Notes under the pieces: generated by a model
Seen by the model: only the letters and a program-made list of their open reading frames with translations
What the model was told of the DNA's origin: nothing
The model's database searches: none
Shown here: positions 29,700 to 42,119 of the stretch, in pieces
How the letters are laid out: each line of letters opens with the position of its first letter
How positions within the stretch are numbered: position 1 is the stretch's first letter
From: Manduca sexta
Lineage: Eukaryota > Arthropoda > Insecta > Lepidoptera > Sphingidae
DNA length: 64,000 nt
Direction of reading: 5' to 3'
Assembly (NCBI RefSeq): GCF_014839805.1
Contig: NC_051117.1
Coordinates: 1,798,001 to 1,862,000 of the forward strand
Translations under genes and position numbers: made by a program

Positions 29700-32391
29700 G
29701 TTGGCATCTCTTAACCAGTAGTTTTACATAAAATCAAAACTGGCCAGTAATAAAAAAAAAAGATACCGATTCCATTCGGGCAGTAACACAACCTCTTTAT
29801 AAAAAAAAAAAACAAATACAAGACCTTAACGGTAACGCGACTCCCTCGACCCAGTTTCTCAGATATCCTTCCACTTCCTTAGTCCATTGCAACACCTGTA
29901 TAATGTGCTCATTATACAATTGTGCGTCCAGTCACGGGATAGCGATGCCGTGGGAGTGGAGGAAATACCGTCTGATGAAGTAAATGAGGCGTGCCGAAGG
30001 AAGTGCGGGCAAAGTTACAATATTTAATTTTGTAAAGTTATACCAACTGGGAATGTGATATGCCGGCGCCAAGAGAATGAACCGTAACTGTGCCTTTCCT
30101 TCTGTTAGCTACGAGGGATACAACGGTTGACGGACTTAAATTGTAATTTAGGCAAATGAAACCGGCAGAAGTTAACTGTTATGTTAGGGCCGGCGTATAT
30201 ACAACAATAATGCATTACATTGCGTTAGTGGATTTTGAATATTATTTCAATGAAGACAATGTCGATAATAGTTTGGCAGTGAAAAATACTCTGCGCTGCG
30301 CTCAGCCATATATCGGCCCTTAGACATAGTGAATTGACTAGAAAAAAACATAAGCTCAAGTAAAAATGTTTAGGTATAAAATATAGCTGGGAACTGCTCA
30401 GCGAATTTCATCAGCATTCAGAGAGTTTGGATATAGAAAGCATTGTTACCTGCTCCTAAAATTCTAAAGATCTAGAATTTTAATTCTTAAGAATCAGGTT
30501 AAACAGTATAACAATCAACATGGTTAGAACTATATTTTAAACACCATAACGTATATTAAGTAATCTGCGGTCATCAGAGATCATCTTGTTAGGTTCTCGT
30601 AATTAAATAATAGAAGTAATTAAAACAATAACAGCGTCATTATTTTAATCAGCGCCGTCTCCTGTTTCCGTATATATTTCATGCTCTGTTGACATAAACA
30701 CATCCGGTTCTTTAATTATGTTAAGTAGATCTTTGGTAAATTCTTGACACTTTAACCTATTAATTTGTCTGAAGTTATAAATCTATCATAGTAAAGGGCA
30801 TTTGAAAACTAACGAAACAAGTATTATCAACATCCATGCAATAAAAATAAGTTATAAGTCTTTTGAAATTTGTTGAAAGGAGTAGCTTTCTAATAACAGT
30901 AATTGCAAACTGTGACGTCACCGGTTGTTGGCGACCATAAAGCTGCGTGCGTAAGAAAGCAATAGCGCGATAACTCCATCATGCCCCCACTTTTGCTCAC
31001 AACAATATTACAAATATGAATAACTGCTTTATTTTTCAATCAATTTAGATGCTGATTTCACAGCAGAATTTCTGTTTTGTATTTTGTTTCTGTTATATAT
31101 GAAATAAAGTACAAAATCAAATATAGGAATCGACCCTATTAACAAATAAATTATTATATATAATTACATCTTCACAGTTCTTTACTTTCGTATTTATAAC
31201 ACTTTTAGAGAAAACTTGTAAAAGGTATCAACAAAGTCGGAATCATTCATCGCAGTACCATTTGTATTTCCACCATTATGATCTTCATTCTTAAGCATAG
31301 CAGCCTTGAATAGGGTCGTCAGTTAACTTGATTATCCTTTTTATCTCGACAATACTAAAGACTTATTTATGTTTTGTACCGATTTGTTGCTAAGGTCTTC
31401 TTTGCTCAGTTTATTCTATTTTACCCATATAATATTTTATACTGTATAGTTTATATCGAAACTGTTCAATAATTAGAAGCCAATATTTTCCCCATCAATT
31501 AAATCGTCTTGAAATACGGCCGTAATCAATTAACGATCCATAACCAAAATCTTCGAATCGAAAAACAATCGAACAGGAAGACAGGGCAAACAAACTTACT
31601 AACACAATATATCTTATGAAAAATAGCGTATTTTTTTGTTCATCCTGCTTTTCTTTCCTATCATATTACTGGTAAACGATGTCAACCCTGCGAGATAAAA
31701 TCGCGTGTTCGCGCTGTCATTACGGCGCGTGCGCACGCCAGCAGCGTCTTCCCGTGCGTGGAGGGCGAGGTCGCTGACGCACCGCTTCCTTATTGCCTTT
31801 GGGGATAGCTGTTACTACTTGCTTAATGTATTATCGTGCTTGTGTACGATTCTCTTGTTTACAATACTTCTAGCACCTTTTTAGATCACATCGACTCCTT
31901 ATAATATTAGGCAGCATGTCACTGAAGTACTAATTTACTAAAATATTTCTCTTTTTATAGAGTTTTATAAATACTCCATATTATATGACATAGTGTGTAA
32001 TACGAATGGCGTATCGATCGACTAGAAATGGTACACGGGCGGAACCTGGAACACGGCTTACGTGGGCCACTATGGCAAGTTTGACTTGGTACGATCTCTA
32101 TCCGTGCGGATACAAATATCCTACCAGCATTCCCTTCAGAATATACCCTTGACCTGTCACTAACATAAAGGCCATCAAACCAACCGATCAGCCGTCAAAC
32201 GCATTAACCGCCTTAACGCTAGGCTGTCTTATTAATGTAGGATGATAAACGCAATCTGCAGACGGCGAACCACGTGGGCTGCGGCCGTGAGACACTGCAT
32301 GCAAAGGCTGATATAACATTGATGCACGCTTCAAGGGTTAATGTATTTCGACGGATGAAAGGGTAAATGACTTAAGCAACATTTTCAACAT
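29700..32391. other. Non-coding DNA with one GC-rich island
   Basis: No gene recognised. Mostly AT-rich. A GC-rich, CpG-rich patch lies at 31690-31795 (see findings). Confidence 0.5.
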
Positions 32392-32435
32392 TAACTAACA
32401 TATTATATATAATATTATATATAATATGTTAGTTA
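32392..32435. repeat. 44-bp perfect palindrome
   Basis: TAACTAACATATTATATATA... and its exact reverse complement meet without a spacer (22-bp arms). Confidence 0.95.
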
Positions 32436-32574
32436 GAAGCAACAACTTTGTGCCCCTTTTAACGAAATTAAGACGGACGGAGGAGCATGAAATTTGGTAC
32501 AGTTCAAGTTTATATGGAGAAGGAGTTAAGAAAACTAATGTGAGACGAGCGTGGCGTCTTTTTATGGTTAGCGA

Positions 32575-32775
32575 AACGACATAAACCATAAACAGCAACA
32601 CCATACATAACTTTGAAACAAAAGTACTCCAATACGCTCGTCACTGACATAAGACGTTAAGTATTATAATTCCCAGTAATTATTGATACTTGTAACTAGT
32701 AGCAAACATCTATTATGCGACAGTTTAGATGAGTAGATACCACCGCAATTTATTCCTACCGCCAATCGACATTCT
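32575..32775 (-). repeat. Family C copy, diverged
   Basis: TAAACCATAAACAGCAACACC...GCTCGTCACTGACATAAGACG and GATACCACCGCAAT in reverse order match family C. Confidence 0.6.
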
Positions 32776-33163
32776 GCAAGAAATGTTACACTTTGATGTA
32801 TAGGACATTATAAATTTTGTTTTCAAACAAATTATTTATAATTTTAATAACACTCAAAATCGACCTTTTGAAAGCCCTTGAATATCAAAAAAGGCCTTTG
32901 GGACAAACACTTTACTCGTAGTGAGGAAACGCGTCGGACAAAAAATATTATGAGGTAAAACAACAAAAATATTTTGGACATATATTTGGTACGAGTCCGG
33001 GTCACGAATGATATCATCTGATTTTAAGGTTTAATCAAGAATACATTATTTACAGTCGAAATTATAACAACACTTATTCGTTTAATTTTCATGTAACATC
33101 GAGTATAAGGCCGTGTAAGAAACCCTGAGAATCAAACTCAGGATCTCACAATGCCTGTATGCA

Positions 33164-33411
33164 TAGGCTTACCATACGTCCCGGTTTGACCGGGATAGTC
33201 CCGGTTTGAGATCCCTGTCCCGGCATCCCGGTCAAACTTGAACAGCACCGACACCCCAACCAATCGTTCCCCCGCCGCGCCGCCCGTGCCACCCGCGCCA
33301 ACGACGAAACAAAAGCGAGCGAGAACGAGTGATACCGACTGCAGCAAAATGAAAATGAGCCTCTTTCTCTTCTGCGTCCCGGTTTGGCTCTTCGTAATTA
33401 TGGTAAGCCTA
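33164..33411. mobile_element. hAT MITE with 8-bp target duplication
   Basis: Terminal repeats TAGGCTTACCATA at the left and TATGGTAAGCCTA at the right. Target duplication TGTATGCA at 33156-33163 and 33412-33419. The interior begins CGTCCCGGTTTGACCGGGA and contains a GC-rich stretch (33240-33310) unlike the surroundings, with an ORF that may be a transposase remnant (unproven). 248 bp. Confidence 0.88.
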
Positions 33412-33473
33412 TGTATGCACTACCCCTGAACGAACGATCGCTTCCTTGGTAACATTACAACCACTACTCAAAC

Positions 33474-33585
33474 AGTCCGGCATAACTGTGTCGACTGGTG
33501 AGAGTCAATCATCTCTCGTCAGTGGACACAATCTGGACCTCACTCCGCTTTCCAAATCTAATTGCCTTGTACGTATATAAAAAAC
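33474..33585 (+). repeat. Family D copy
   Basis: CCGGCATAACTGTGTCGACTG, AATCATCTCTCGTCAGTGGA, ACTCCGCTTTCC. Confidence 0.7.
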
Positions 33586-34054
33586 ACTGACCACTTAACC
33601 ATGCAGACCTACCTCAGTGCGAAGGTCCTTGCAAGCGTCACTATGTCTCCAATGAAGATGTTTATCACTTTGACCGAATTATTGGAGTGCGTGCGACATA
33701 ACGGACTCCTCAAGGCAGATAGACGCTATTTAGTTCAAGCACCCTTCGAGACCTCATGCTACGATAACGCTGCATGTTATGTTTGTACGTAACTAGATAT
33801 TATTTAATATGTCATATCGACGGTTGAAAGGCTATGGCTTAAGCGACAAAGACTCGTCTGCCACCAAGTTCCACAAATTAGTTGAAGATGCTTTGGACAG
33901 AAACCGGTGGAGACAAATAATCCGCTCTAAATGCAGTACATCCAATGATGACCACGGTCCTCAGTCATGAGGGACCGCCTACAGAGAGAGACAGAGAGAA
34001 GGTACACAAGGTGTAAAACCAGCCATAATGGCCTACGTAAGTCGCTTTACTGGT

Positions 34055-34170
34055 TTTGGACAGGCCAGCATAATTATGTCAACTGGCAATGGATCACTCT
34101 TACCAGATGCAAGTACTTTGACCCGCTCGCATCTTACTTTTTAAACACCTTGCAAAAAATCTCCATAAAT
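34055..34170 (+). repeat. Family D copy, diverged
   Basis: GGACAGGCCAGCATAATTATG and AACTGGCAATGGATCA resemble the family. Confidence 0.5.
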
Positions 34171-34430
34171 CCGAGCAAATCCACACCAGGAAACTAGTTA
34201 AACCAACAATGAGAAAAGTGTGATGTCCTTTTACCTCTGTATCGCGTACAAATACATTGATAACAGTCATGTGACCACGGATGTTATTACGATACAAACA
34301 TACTATTGTTTATTTATATTGTTACTTGGCGCCGTTTGGGTTGCGCAGACGGTGTGCGAAGATGGGTGTGTGATTTTTCTTTGAGACGAGGATACCATTT
34401 ATTTGAGGGATTTCATCAATAGTATGGAAC

Positions 34431-34510
34431 TAGCTTTCGCTCGCTTCGTCCGCGTGCAAGAGTTTTCCGTATATATTGTCCAGGGACAGACAGATGCGGT
34501 ATTGTATTTT
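34431..34510 (-). mobile_element. Helitron 3'-end fragment
   Basis: ACTAGCTTTCGCTCGC...CCGCGTGCAAGAG is the reverse of a GC-rich Helitron 3' end with CTAG. The rest of the element is not clear. Confidence 0.5.
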
Positions 34511-35439
34511 GGTAAATAAATAAATAATGCTTATTATCCTATATATGTTTAGGGAATATTTCACAACTTTTGAATAATACTAGTCGTCACATAAATGTAA
34601 AAGCCGACCAAATACAAAAATCATTCTCTATCCTCCCAATAACTGGTAATTATGTGATTCTACATTAGCTGTGTATGAAAATACCATACCGCTGCAACGA
34701 CGTCACAAAACTGCCTCAAAAAATACCCCGCAAATTAAATAAAGAAATATCACAACAATCTTGTTTTAAACTTCGTCGTTTACTTAATTCAAACAATTCT
34801 TCGCTTAAATGAAGCATTACTTTGAAACTATTTAATTCATAGAATTCAAAGGACTAGTTTCGAGAAATAATATTTAATGCAGACATCATTGACATTTTTA
34901 TCTTTGTTTGCAGATATACTATCACGATAACATTAGAATAGAACACATTCGAATTAAATTCAAATTTAAAGAATTATTTAAAGGGCAAAATGGAACTAGA
35001 TTTTAAATAAAATTATTATTTTTTTCCTTCGTATACATTTTTTTTATTTGTCGAATAACCGAAGTTAATAGCCAGTAACATTATAGAACTTTTATAATTA
35101 GTCCAATCAGATCGTCTAACACAGCCGTCATAATTACACAATAATTGCCGAAATCGATAATAATGCGCGCAAACATGCGCATGATCATTTGCTAACCATA
35201 CTAATTATTAATTAGTATCAATTACCTTTCATCTACATAAATGAGAATATCACGACGCGACTGATCATGACAGGTGTTAAGAGAGAAAATGCAAATTATT
35301 TCAAGGATTTCTCTTGTATGTCTGCTACTTTTGCTAGAGTAATTAAGTATACGTCATATATTACAATTACGCCGTCGGGGTGTTCCTCAAAATACGCTCA
35401 CACTTTCAAAAATAAAATAGATTGTATAAGTCACGTAAG
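34511..35439. other. AT-rich non-coding DNA, nothing recognised
   Basis: No motif, repeat family or exon recognised. Confidence 0.5.
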
Positions 35440-35640
35440 AGAGCATCAAAGGCGCGGTACACGCTGCTCTGAGGTTTTGTGTTCGAATCTAGAGTCGAAT
35501 AAAGTAGTATTGGTTTTATGCTCAGTATCAGCCTGGAGTATGACATTTGTATTCAAAGGCTCGCCCTCTTTCACGTCATGGGACACAGTAAACATAGCAA
35601 AAAGCACACACACCCCATTCGGAGATAAAGATTCATGACG
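35440..35640 (+). repeat. SINE family B, diverged
   Basis: GGTTTTGTGTTCGAATCTAG (B box), GTAGTATTGGTTTTATGCTC, CAGTATCAGCCTGGAGT and GGCTCGCCCT. Confidence 0.65.
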
Positions 35641-36550
35641 TGAAATAAGTTCTTCGACTGGCTGACAGAAGTTTCTCGAGGCTGATGGTAATCATAGAGA
35701 AAAACCAGGCATGGACATTTGTTTCTTAGTTATGATTTGTCATTAACCTGATCATATCCAATTTAGCAGATTGATATTATTCTGGCGACTGGTATTTTTT
35801 GAGTTTACGTTGACGATGGTAGAAAGGTATGTTGATTACAGCTCTTAGCGTACTCACTGCCCGGCACAAACGGGAATTGAGATTAACAAATTTGTTTTAG
35901 GATCTATCCCATAGGGGTAGGCTGAGACTGTGGATTGCCACTTTGTACAATTCTGGCATACTTCTCGCGCTTCCCTACACCTTCATAAATCTTTTCATGC
36001 ATTTCCGCCGATTTAGGGTACTTTTGACCTGGCCTTTACTAAGAATGTTAGATATCTGACAATCGAATGTTCGGTGCGGTCGACCTCTACCAACTCTTCA
36101 ATCCATATTCACCTTATATGTCTTCTTTGTCAGAATCATAATCCATCCTCTCCAAATGCCCAAACCACCTTAGTTTTAGATAATTATTATGTAAAAACTT
36201 ATTCATTGTAATTATATTATATATTCGTGGTTAGTTCATTTTATGTGCAATCAAATAAAACATAAAACTGTTACAGAGATAATTAGTGAGGTACTAAAAC
36301 TTAATGCCAACTTGAATGGCACGAACTGCCAATTCATAACTAACAAAGTAATAATGATTTATTATGTTAACGCCAATATTTAAAATTTAAATAAAACTTC
36401 TTTAGGGGTTTTTCACGATAAAATGATCCCAATCTCCTTGACCGCGAAAACAAAATCTTCGTAACGTAGAGAGTAAAAATTAAATAAATTTATTGTGTAA
36501 AATTCGTGAAGTATTTTTATTTCAATATCAAAATAATAAATACATACATA

Positions 36551-36803
36551 CATAACATCACGCATTTATCCCCGAAGGGGTATGCAGAGGCGCAACCAGG
36601 GCACCCACTTTTCGCCAAGTTGGTTCCGTCCCATGATGTGATAGGGGGCGAGCCTATCGACATATCGGGCACAAATTCCAGACTCCGGGCTGATACTGAG
36701 CAGAAAAAACCCAAATATCACTTTGCCCGGCCCGGGATTCGAACCCAGGACCTCAGAGCGCTATTGTACCGGACATGCAATACAACTACGCCACCGAGGC
36801 AGT
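36551..36803 (-). repeat. SINE family B
   Basis: Reverse copy. Right end CGCCACCGAGGCAGTC is the tRNA-like head; GGGATTCGAACCC is the B box; GGCGAGCCTATCG and CTGATACTGAGC in the body. Confidence 0.85.
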
Positions 36804-36879
36804 CAAAAGATAATAAATGAGAATTAAATATAGAAAATGCTGCTCAGACTCAATGGCATACAGAAGTCATACGGTTAAA

Positions 36880-37085
36880 GGTACGACTAGTACGATACGG
36901 CTATCGGCGGTGGCGTCTCGGCTTCGATCCTGGGCCGGATAAAGTCATATTGCTCAGTATCGGAACTGTGCCCGATAAGGCGATAGGTCCGCCTATCACA
37001 TCATGGGACGGAATACACATGGCGAAAATTTGTTGGACTACCATCTCTACCTATTTCTTTGTGGATAAAAGGCGTGAGTATGTAT
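36880..37085 (+). repeat. SINE family B, partial
   Basis: GTGGCGTCTCGGCTTCGATCC, CAGTATCGGAACTGTGCCC, GGCGATAGGTCCGCC, tail GGCGTGAGTATGTA. Confidence 0.7.
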
Positions 37086-37558
37086 ACTATTAAAGATATA
37101 ATAAATTACATACAATTTTAATGTCACGAACTCCCAATACATAACAAATAATAAATTGCAAATAAATATAAAAATACGTGTTACACAATTTACGGACCGC
37201 AGTCTCGCTCCAGCGGGACCCGTTTGGAACTGGTTCTTGGAGCTCACAATATCGCGGGTCAATTATTATAGAGGTACAGACACGAAGCTTAACACCTCCA
37301 TGTTTTTATTGAGTAAAAAAGCGTTGTAAGAATTCCTTTAGAGATAAAAAATTCTTAAAAAGGTACTTGTTTTTTAATTGAAAATAAAAAATTCTTATAG
37401 TACCATGAATTGTCGGAGCTGTCAAGTTTTGCTCAACAAAAATAGACTTTAATGTCCATTAAAGACGCTCTCAAAGGGCTGCCGGCAGATGCAGTGAGTA
37501 ACGCGATAGGTTAAAAGAATTTCAGCAAAGGAATTTTTTAATACATTTTTCATCATTT

Positions 37559-37670
37559 CAGCCGGGAATCGTCCACTGCTGGACATAGGCCTCCCCCATT
37601 GAGCGCCACAGGGACCGGTTCTGGGCCGCCCTCATCCATCGGACTCCGGCAACCCTCACCATTTTACCCA
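37559..37670 (-). repeat. LINE 3'-end fragment
   Basis: Reverse of the segment at 8457 and 53615: GCCGGGAATCGTCCACTGCT, CCTCCCCCATTGAGCGC, CATCCATCGGACTCCGGCAA. Confidence 0.65.
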
Positions 37671-37679
37671 TCATCATTT

Positions 37680-38900
37680 TACTCATCGCACATTTTTACC
37701 CAAAATAAATCAATTTATAACTCGTTAATTCCTAAAATAAGCTAATCTATAAACCATTACGGTGTAAACTGTTTACTTTTTTATCAGTGATAAATTATGC
37801 AGATACCGTAGTATGAACTTCGTTATTTTTTCTCACACAGAAATTTTCGATAATTTAGGATAAACAGTGACCTTTGGTTGAGCATTGTGAAGGGCAACAT
37901 ATTTCTTCTTAAGTACTTTGATATCTTCTTTTTCATCTGATTTATCGTTCTTTACATTGGGGTCAGCGCAACACACTTAGTCAAGTATATTGTTAGGATT
38001 AATAGTTTTTACGACTTCCGTACGACAAACGCCTCTAAAGATCTAGATCTAACCAAATCGTATTAGAAAACTTCACTAACCTCGGATTTGAACCTATTAC
38101 CTTCCAGTACGCAGTCCACGTTACAAGCCGGCATAGGATGCGACTCGCCCTTGATATCTGGCTATTATAACACGCCTTTACCAAAGAGCGTAAACGAGTT
38201 TTACCTTTAATGTTAACTTCTATTTTTACCAGTATGGGTTCTCTCATGATGATTCAATTATTATAATCTTCTATCTCCATTGTATTGAAAGTCAAAGTTT
38301 TAATGTGTAGAGTAACATTAGAAGCTACAAATTCGATTTTGATTTTTTATCATTCACCTCTAGGTACCACTAGTTTTTATCACCAGAGCGTAACTTAACT
38401 TGGGTCAAAAAAATAGTAACTAAAAACAATTTAAAAACATTTTTTCAAAATACATACTGCGTAGCATTCACGTGACTACAGAATAGCTATTGTTTGCAAA
38501 AAAAAAACCATGACAATTATATTAACAACCGTTTTTACCATTCATTAATGCATTTTGGAAAACAATTATTTGAAAGAGCTGCTCATAGTTATATGAATTT
38601 GTTGCTTTGACAAATGAAGTACTTGTTTTCAACTACATCATATTTGCATGGTCTTATTATATGCAATTCCATTGTATTCGGAAGTATATTTATTCTAAAC
38701 TCAATATTAAGTGGATGAGTAAAGTTATCTTGCATTGATGTAGGTATTTTGAAGAACTGGCGAAGGGGTAACCATGTTGTAAGGTGAACCTTGGCAACAA
38801 ATCGGGATATAGCTAAAAATTATCGGTATACAGAGATATTCTTTGGAAAAAATTCTTAGTAAGTACTTATATATTGCTTATAGTAGACCTTTTAGCTGGT
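37680..38900. other. Non-coding DNA, nothing recognised
   Basis: AT-rich, no exon or repeat family identified. Confidence 0.5.
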
Positions 38901-38914
38901 GTTAGGATATATTT

Positions 38915-39145
38915 TATATCCGCCCGGATAGCGACCACCGTACACAGGGTTTTGAAACTCGCCATAGTGGCCGACGTATGTGTCGCGTTCCTGGATCAGC
39001 CTATGTGTATCCGGTTCCAAATGGGCCGGCATAATTGTATTAACAGCCCAGGGGTAATCATCTCTCGTCAGCTGACATTCTATTGGACCCCACTCCACTT
39101 GCCATCAGGTGTAGTGGGGCACTTTGCCGTGCAAGTATATAAAAA
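38915..39145 (+). repeat. Family D copy, longest in the window
   Basis: Includes an upstream part (TATTTTATATCCGCCCGG, CGCCATAGTGGCCGACGT) shared with the copy at 59412, then the core and the GTATATAAAAAA end. Confidence 0.75.
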
Positions 39146-39149
39146 ACAT

Positions 39150-40160
39150 CTTTAGTACAAATACTTTTTCTATGCAAACTTTAACGCTATCGGTCAAAAA
39201 GGTTAGCAGTTAACGTAATCATGTATCAAACAAAAACAAATTATATTTCCATATTTGTACACACACAAAGTAATACTAATGATTTTTTAAATAAAATAAC
39301 ACGTTTCGAACACACTAAATTTAATTGCAAATGGAACCCATTGTTGTTATTTTTCCAAAATGTTATTGTCATTTGACTTGGTCAACGTTTTAAATTATTA
39401 ACTACGTATTGCGGTATCTCCGTGGATTTTTATTTAAAAAGAAAAAAAATATTATTTTCTATGACGTTTTCTACTTAATTTTTAATATTATAATTAACTC
39501 TAAATATAAACATCAAAAGGTAATCAATGTCGGATTTGTTTTGGAATATTATCACTGAATTTTGTTTTTAAGGATTCTAGCGTATTTTGGGTCTCAAGCA
39601 ATGTTATTCATCGCAGGAATGTTAGTAAGATAGTAGAATATGGTGACCCTTAATTTGTATATTATCGTAGTATTCTTGTTTGAGTAACTTCTTTTTTAAA
39701 CAATCACTTAATATCATGAAGACGCTGAATCGGGTTTATGTTGGTAAGCGCTAAGCCCTGCAACGGACACAAATATAGATTACTCATGATAACTGAAACC
39801 ACATAGTTGTCTTTATTCCTGCTAACATTTTGTCAAAAATCATCTATGCATAACGAATGTTAGCATCAAAAATCTCGCTTTTACTTTTCCGATTTTTTGA
39901 TAATTTTGTAGTTTAATGTGAACATGGCGTCTTCGTGAGTGTAATTATGACTGAAAGTGTGATATTGCTGCTGTGACGAATTCGCTTAGAATAGTTGTAG
40001 TGGCATTAGGGCGTGTAAAATTAAAATCACTTTTTATTAATATTTATTTGGTTCGAAATTCATACTTTTTTATTTTATATCTACGGTTCGAGTAACTTAT
40101 TGTAAACTGTTATTTTCAAGAAGATACGCATATGGTTTCATTTAGTAACGCAATGTAGAA
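39150..40160. other. AT-rich non-coding DNA, nothing recognised
   Basis: No feature found. Confidence 0.5.
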
Positions 40161-40162
40161 AT

Positions 40163-40464
40163 GACCCTCTATACCGTCCCACTACTGGTCATGGGCCTCC
40201 CATAATACTGACTGGGATTAGGCCTTAGTCCACCACGCTGGCCCAGTGCAGATTGGCAGACTTCACATCCCCTTAAAATTCTTATAGAGAACTTCTCAAA
40301 TGTGCAGGTTTCCTCACAATATTTTCCTTCACCGTTAAAGCTAGTCATTATTCACAAAGAATACGCACATAATTTTAGAAAAGCCAGAGATGCGTGCCCC
40401 TGCGATTTGAATCTGCAGACATTCGTCTCGGCAGTCCGTTCCACTCCCTAGGCTATCGCCGCCT
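40163..40464 (-). repeat. SINE family A
   Basis: Reverse copy from CTCTATACCGTCCCACTACT to CTAGGCTATCGCCGCC, with TGCAGGTTTCCTCACAATA and ACCGTTAAAGC in the body. Confidence 0.8.
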
Positions 40465-40947
40465 TTTTTTGTTTTATTGTTACACACAAATAAATACATC
40501 AAAGTTAAGAAGTTGAAGCGAAAGCTATTGTGGTATAAAAGCGTAGTTTGAACGATTTAGAGTGTTTTTTTTTATTTATTTGTTTTTAAAAGGCTAATAT
40601 TGTAGATATTGATTATAGTCAGCCACGTGTGATACTATGAAAGTTCACTACGAGCATACCACGTTAAGAGCCGGAATATCCTCGATCACGCGATATCCTT
40701 CAACGCGAAGCTCCAATGCGCGATTACTAGTAGATCGACCACCATATTGGGCTGAATATTGTCCTATCTCTTGTTAACAATATTTTCCTATCATAAAATG
40801 GTACTTATAACATGATTTACTGTGTATTTTTAGTGGATACTTTTATTTCAAGGTTTTGATGTGGTTCACAAAAACAATGTATACATATAAAACAAATCCC
40901 CCTTTTCTGTCTGACTGTATGTCATTCGATTTTCTCAAAAGTTTACT

Positions 40948-41262
40948 GGTGGTAGGTCTCTAATATGTGAGGGTCCGCCTGGGTAAGTGCCACCGCAATG
41001 TCTGTTTCTGCCGCCAAGCAACAGCGTGTAGTCACTGTTGTGTTCCGGTTTGAAGGACATTGTAGCCAGTGTAGCTGGACATAATAAGCCTTAACATCTC
41101 ATGTCTCAGGATGGCGAGCGCAGTGGAATACCAAACAATACTTTGTAGTTCAAGGTGTTGGATGGTGTTTCTACTGTTTATGGTGTGGTGTTTCTACTGG
41201 GCGGTCACAATCAGGCGAAAGGCAAGCTCGTCTCGTCATTCAAAGCAATAAAAAAAAACCTA
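40948..41262 (+). repeat. Family C copy
   Basis: From GTGGTAGGTCTCTAATATG to CAAAGCAATAAAAAAAA. The 3' end has a poly(A)-like tail, so it is a retroelement. Confidence 0.75.
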
Positions 41263-41959
41263 AAATTAATGGTTCTCTATCACTTACCAAAGTCCCCAAG
41301 TAGCTATGGCCGATGTCCTCCTCCGAAGTATCGCCAGAGACGAGATTTTGCTTTTTAAACCTCATTTTTAACCACTTTCACACGAGATAGGGATGCACCC
41401 GCCCAACGTTTATCGATATTATTGGTAATTATTGTCGATATTGATCGATTTATAACTATTGTGATAGCCTGTCGAGTTACATCTGTGTATATTCTTTTTG
41501 TTATTTATGGGGTTGTAATTAAATTAATTATTTGTTATACTAAAAATGTCCACGGAAATCTTGTATGTTTTAGCTACAAAGTGTATTAGATAAAGTCTAC
41601 AGTAAAAGTTATCGGGATAGAGCTAAATCTTTAAATTAAATTAAATTTCGATTTTTATATGATAGGTTTAACTACTTGAGTGAGTTTAAAAATTAAGGAA
41701 GAGAAAAAAAAAAAAGGATTTCTAACATCATTTCTGCACATATTTTCTTAAAGATTACATATTTTTATAGGTAAATTATTTTATCATTTTAGATTTTTTT
41801 AAGAACTCAGAAACTCCTTTTTTAATATCAGTTAAAATAACTTAAAAACACCCCACAAATAATTCAACATATAACAAAAATAATTGAATAACCGCACATC
41901 ACTACCCCTTCGAAAAACCACAACACAACTTTTTTCCTTTTTTTTCGATTTTTTACTTT

Positions 41960-42080
41960 TTTTCGATTCGCGCGGTCCAATTGGGTGATTGGCCCAAGCG
42001 CTCGGCACGGTTCAGGTAAACTGAGCGTTTGCCGCGAATGAAGATGACGGCCAGCCGGAGAATTACTGAAACTCTGAAGT
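41960..42080. other. CpG-rich island with CCAAT/ATTGG pair
   Basis: GC-rich patch in strongly AT-rich flanks holding CCAATTGGGTGATTGG. It could be a promoter or first exon; neither is shown. Confidence 0.25.
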
Positions 42081-42119
42081 ACTAGGACGTGTGCACACTG
42101 TTAATTTTCTTAGATTAGA

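Noticed and set aside
29820..30060. Possible coding exon near 29.9 kb
   Set aside because: Frames close quickly on both strands and no splice sites or motifs agree.
36506..36820. 104-codon ORF
   Set aside because: Falls on a SINE family B copy.
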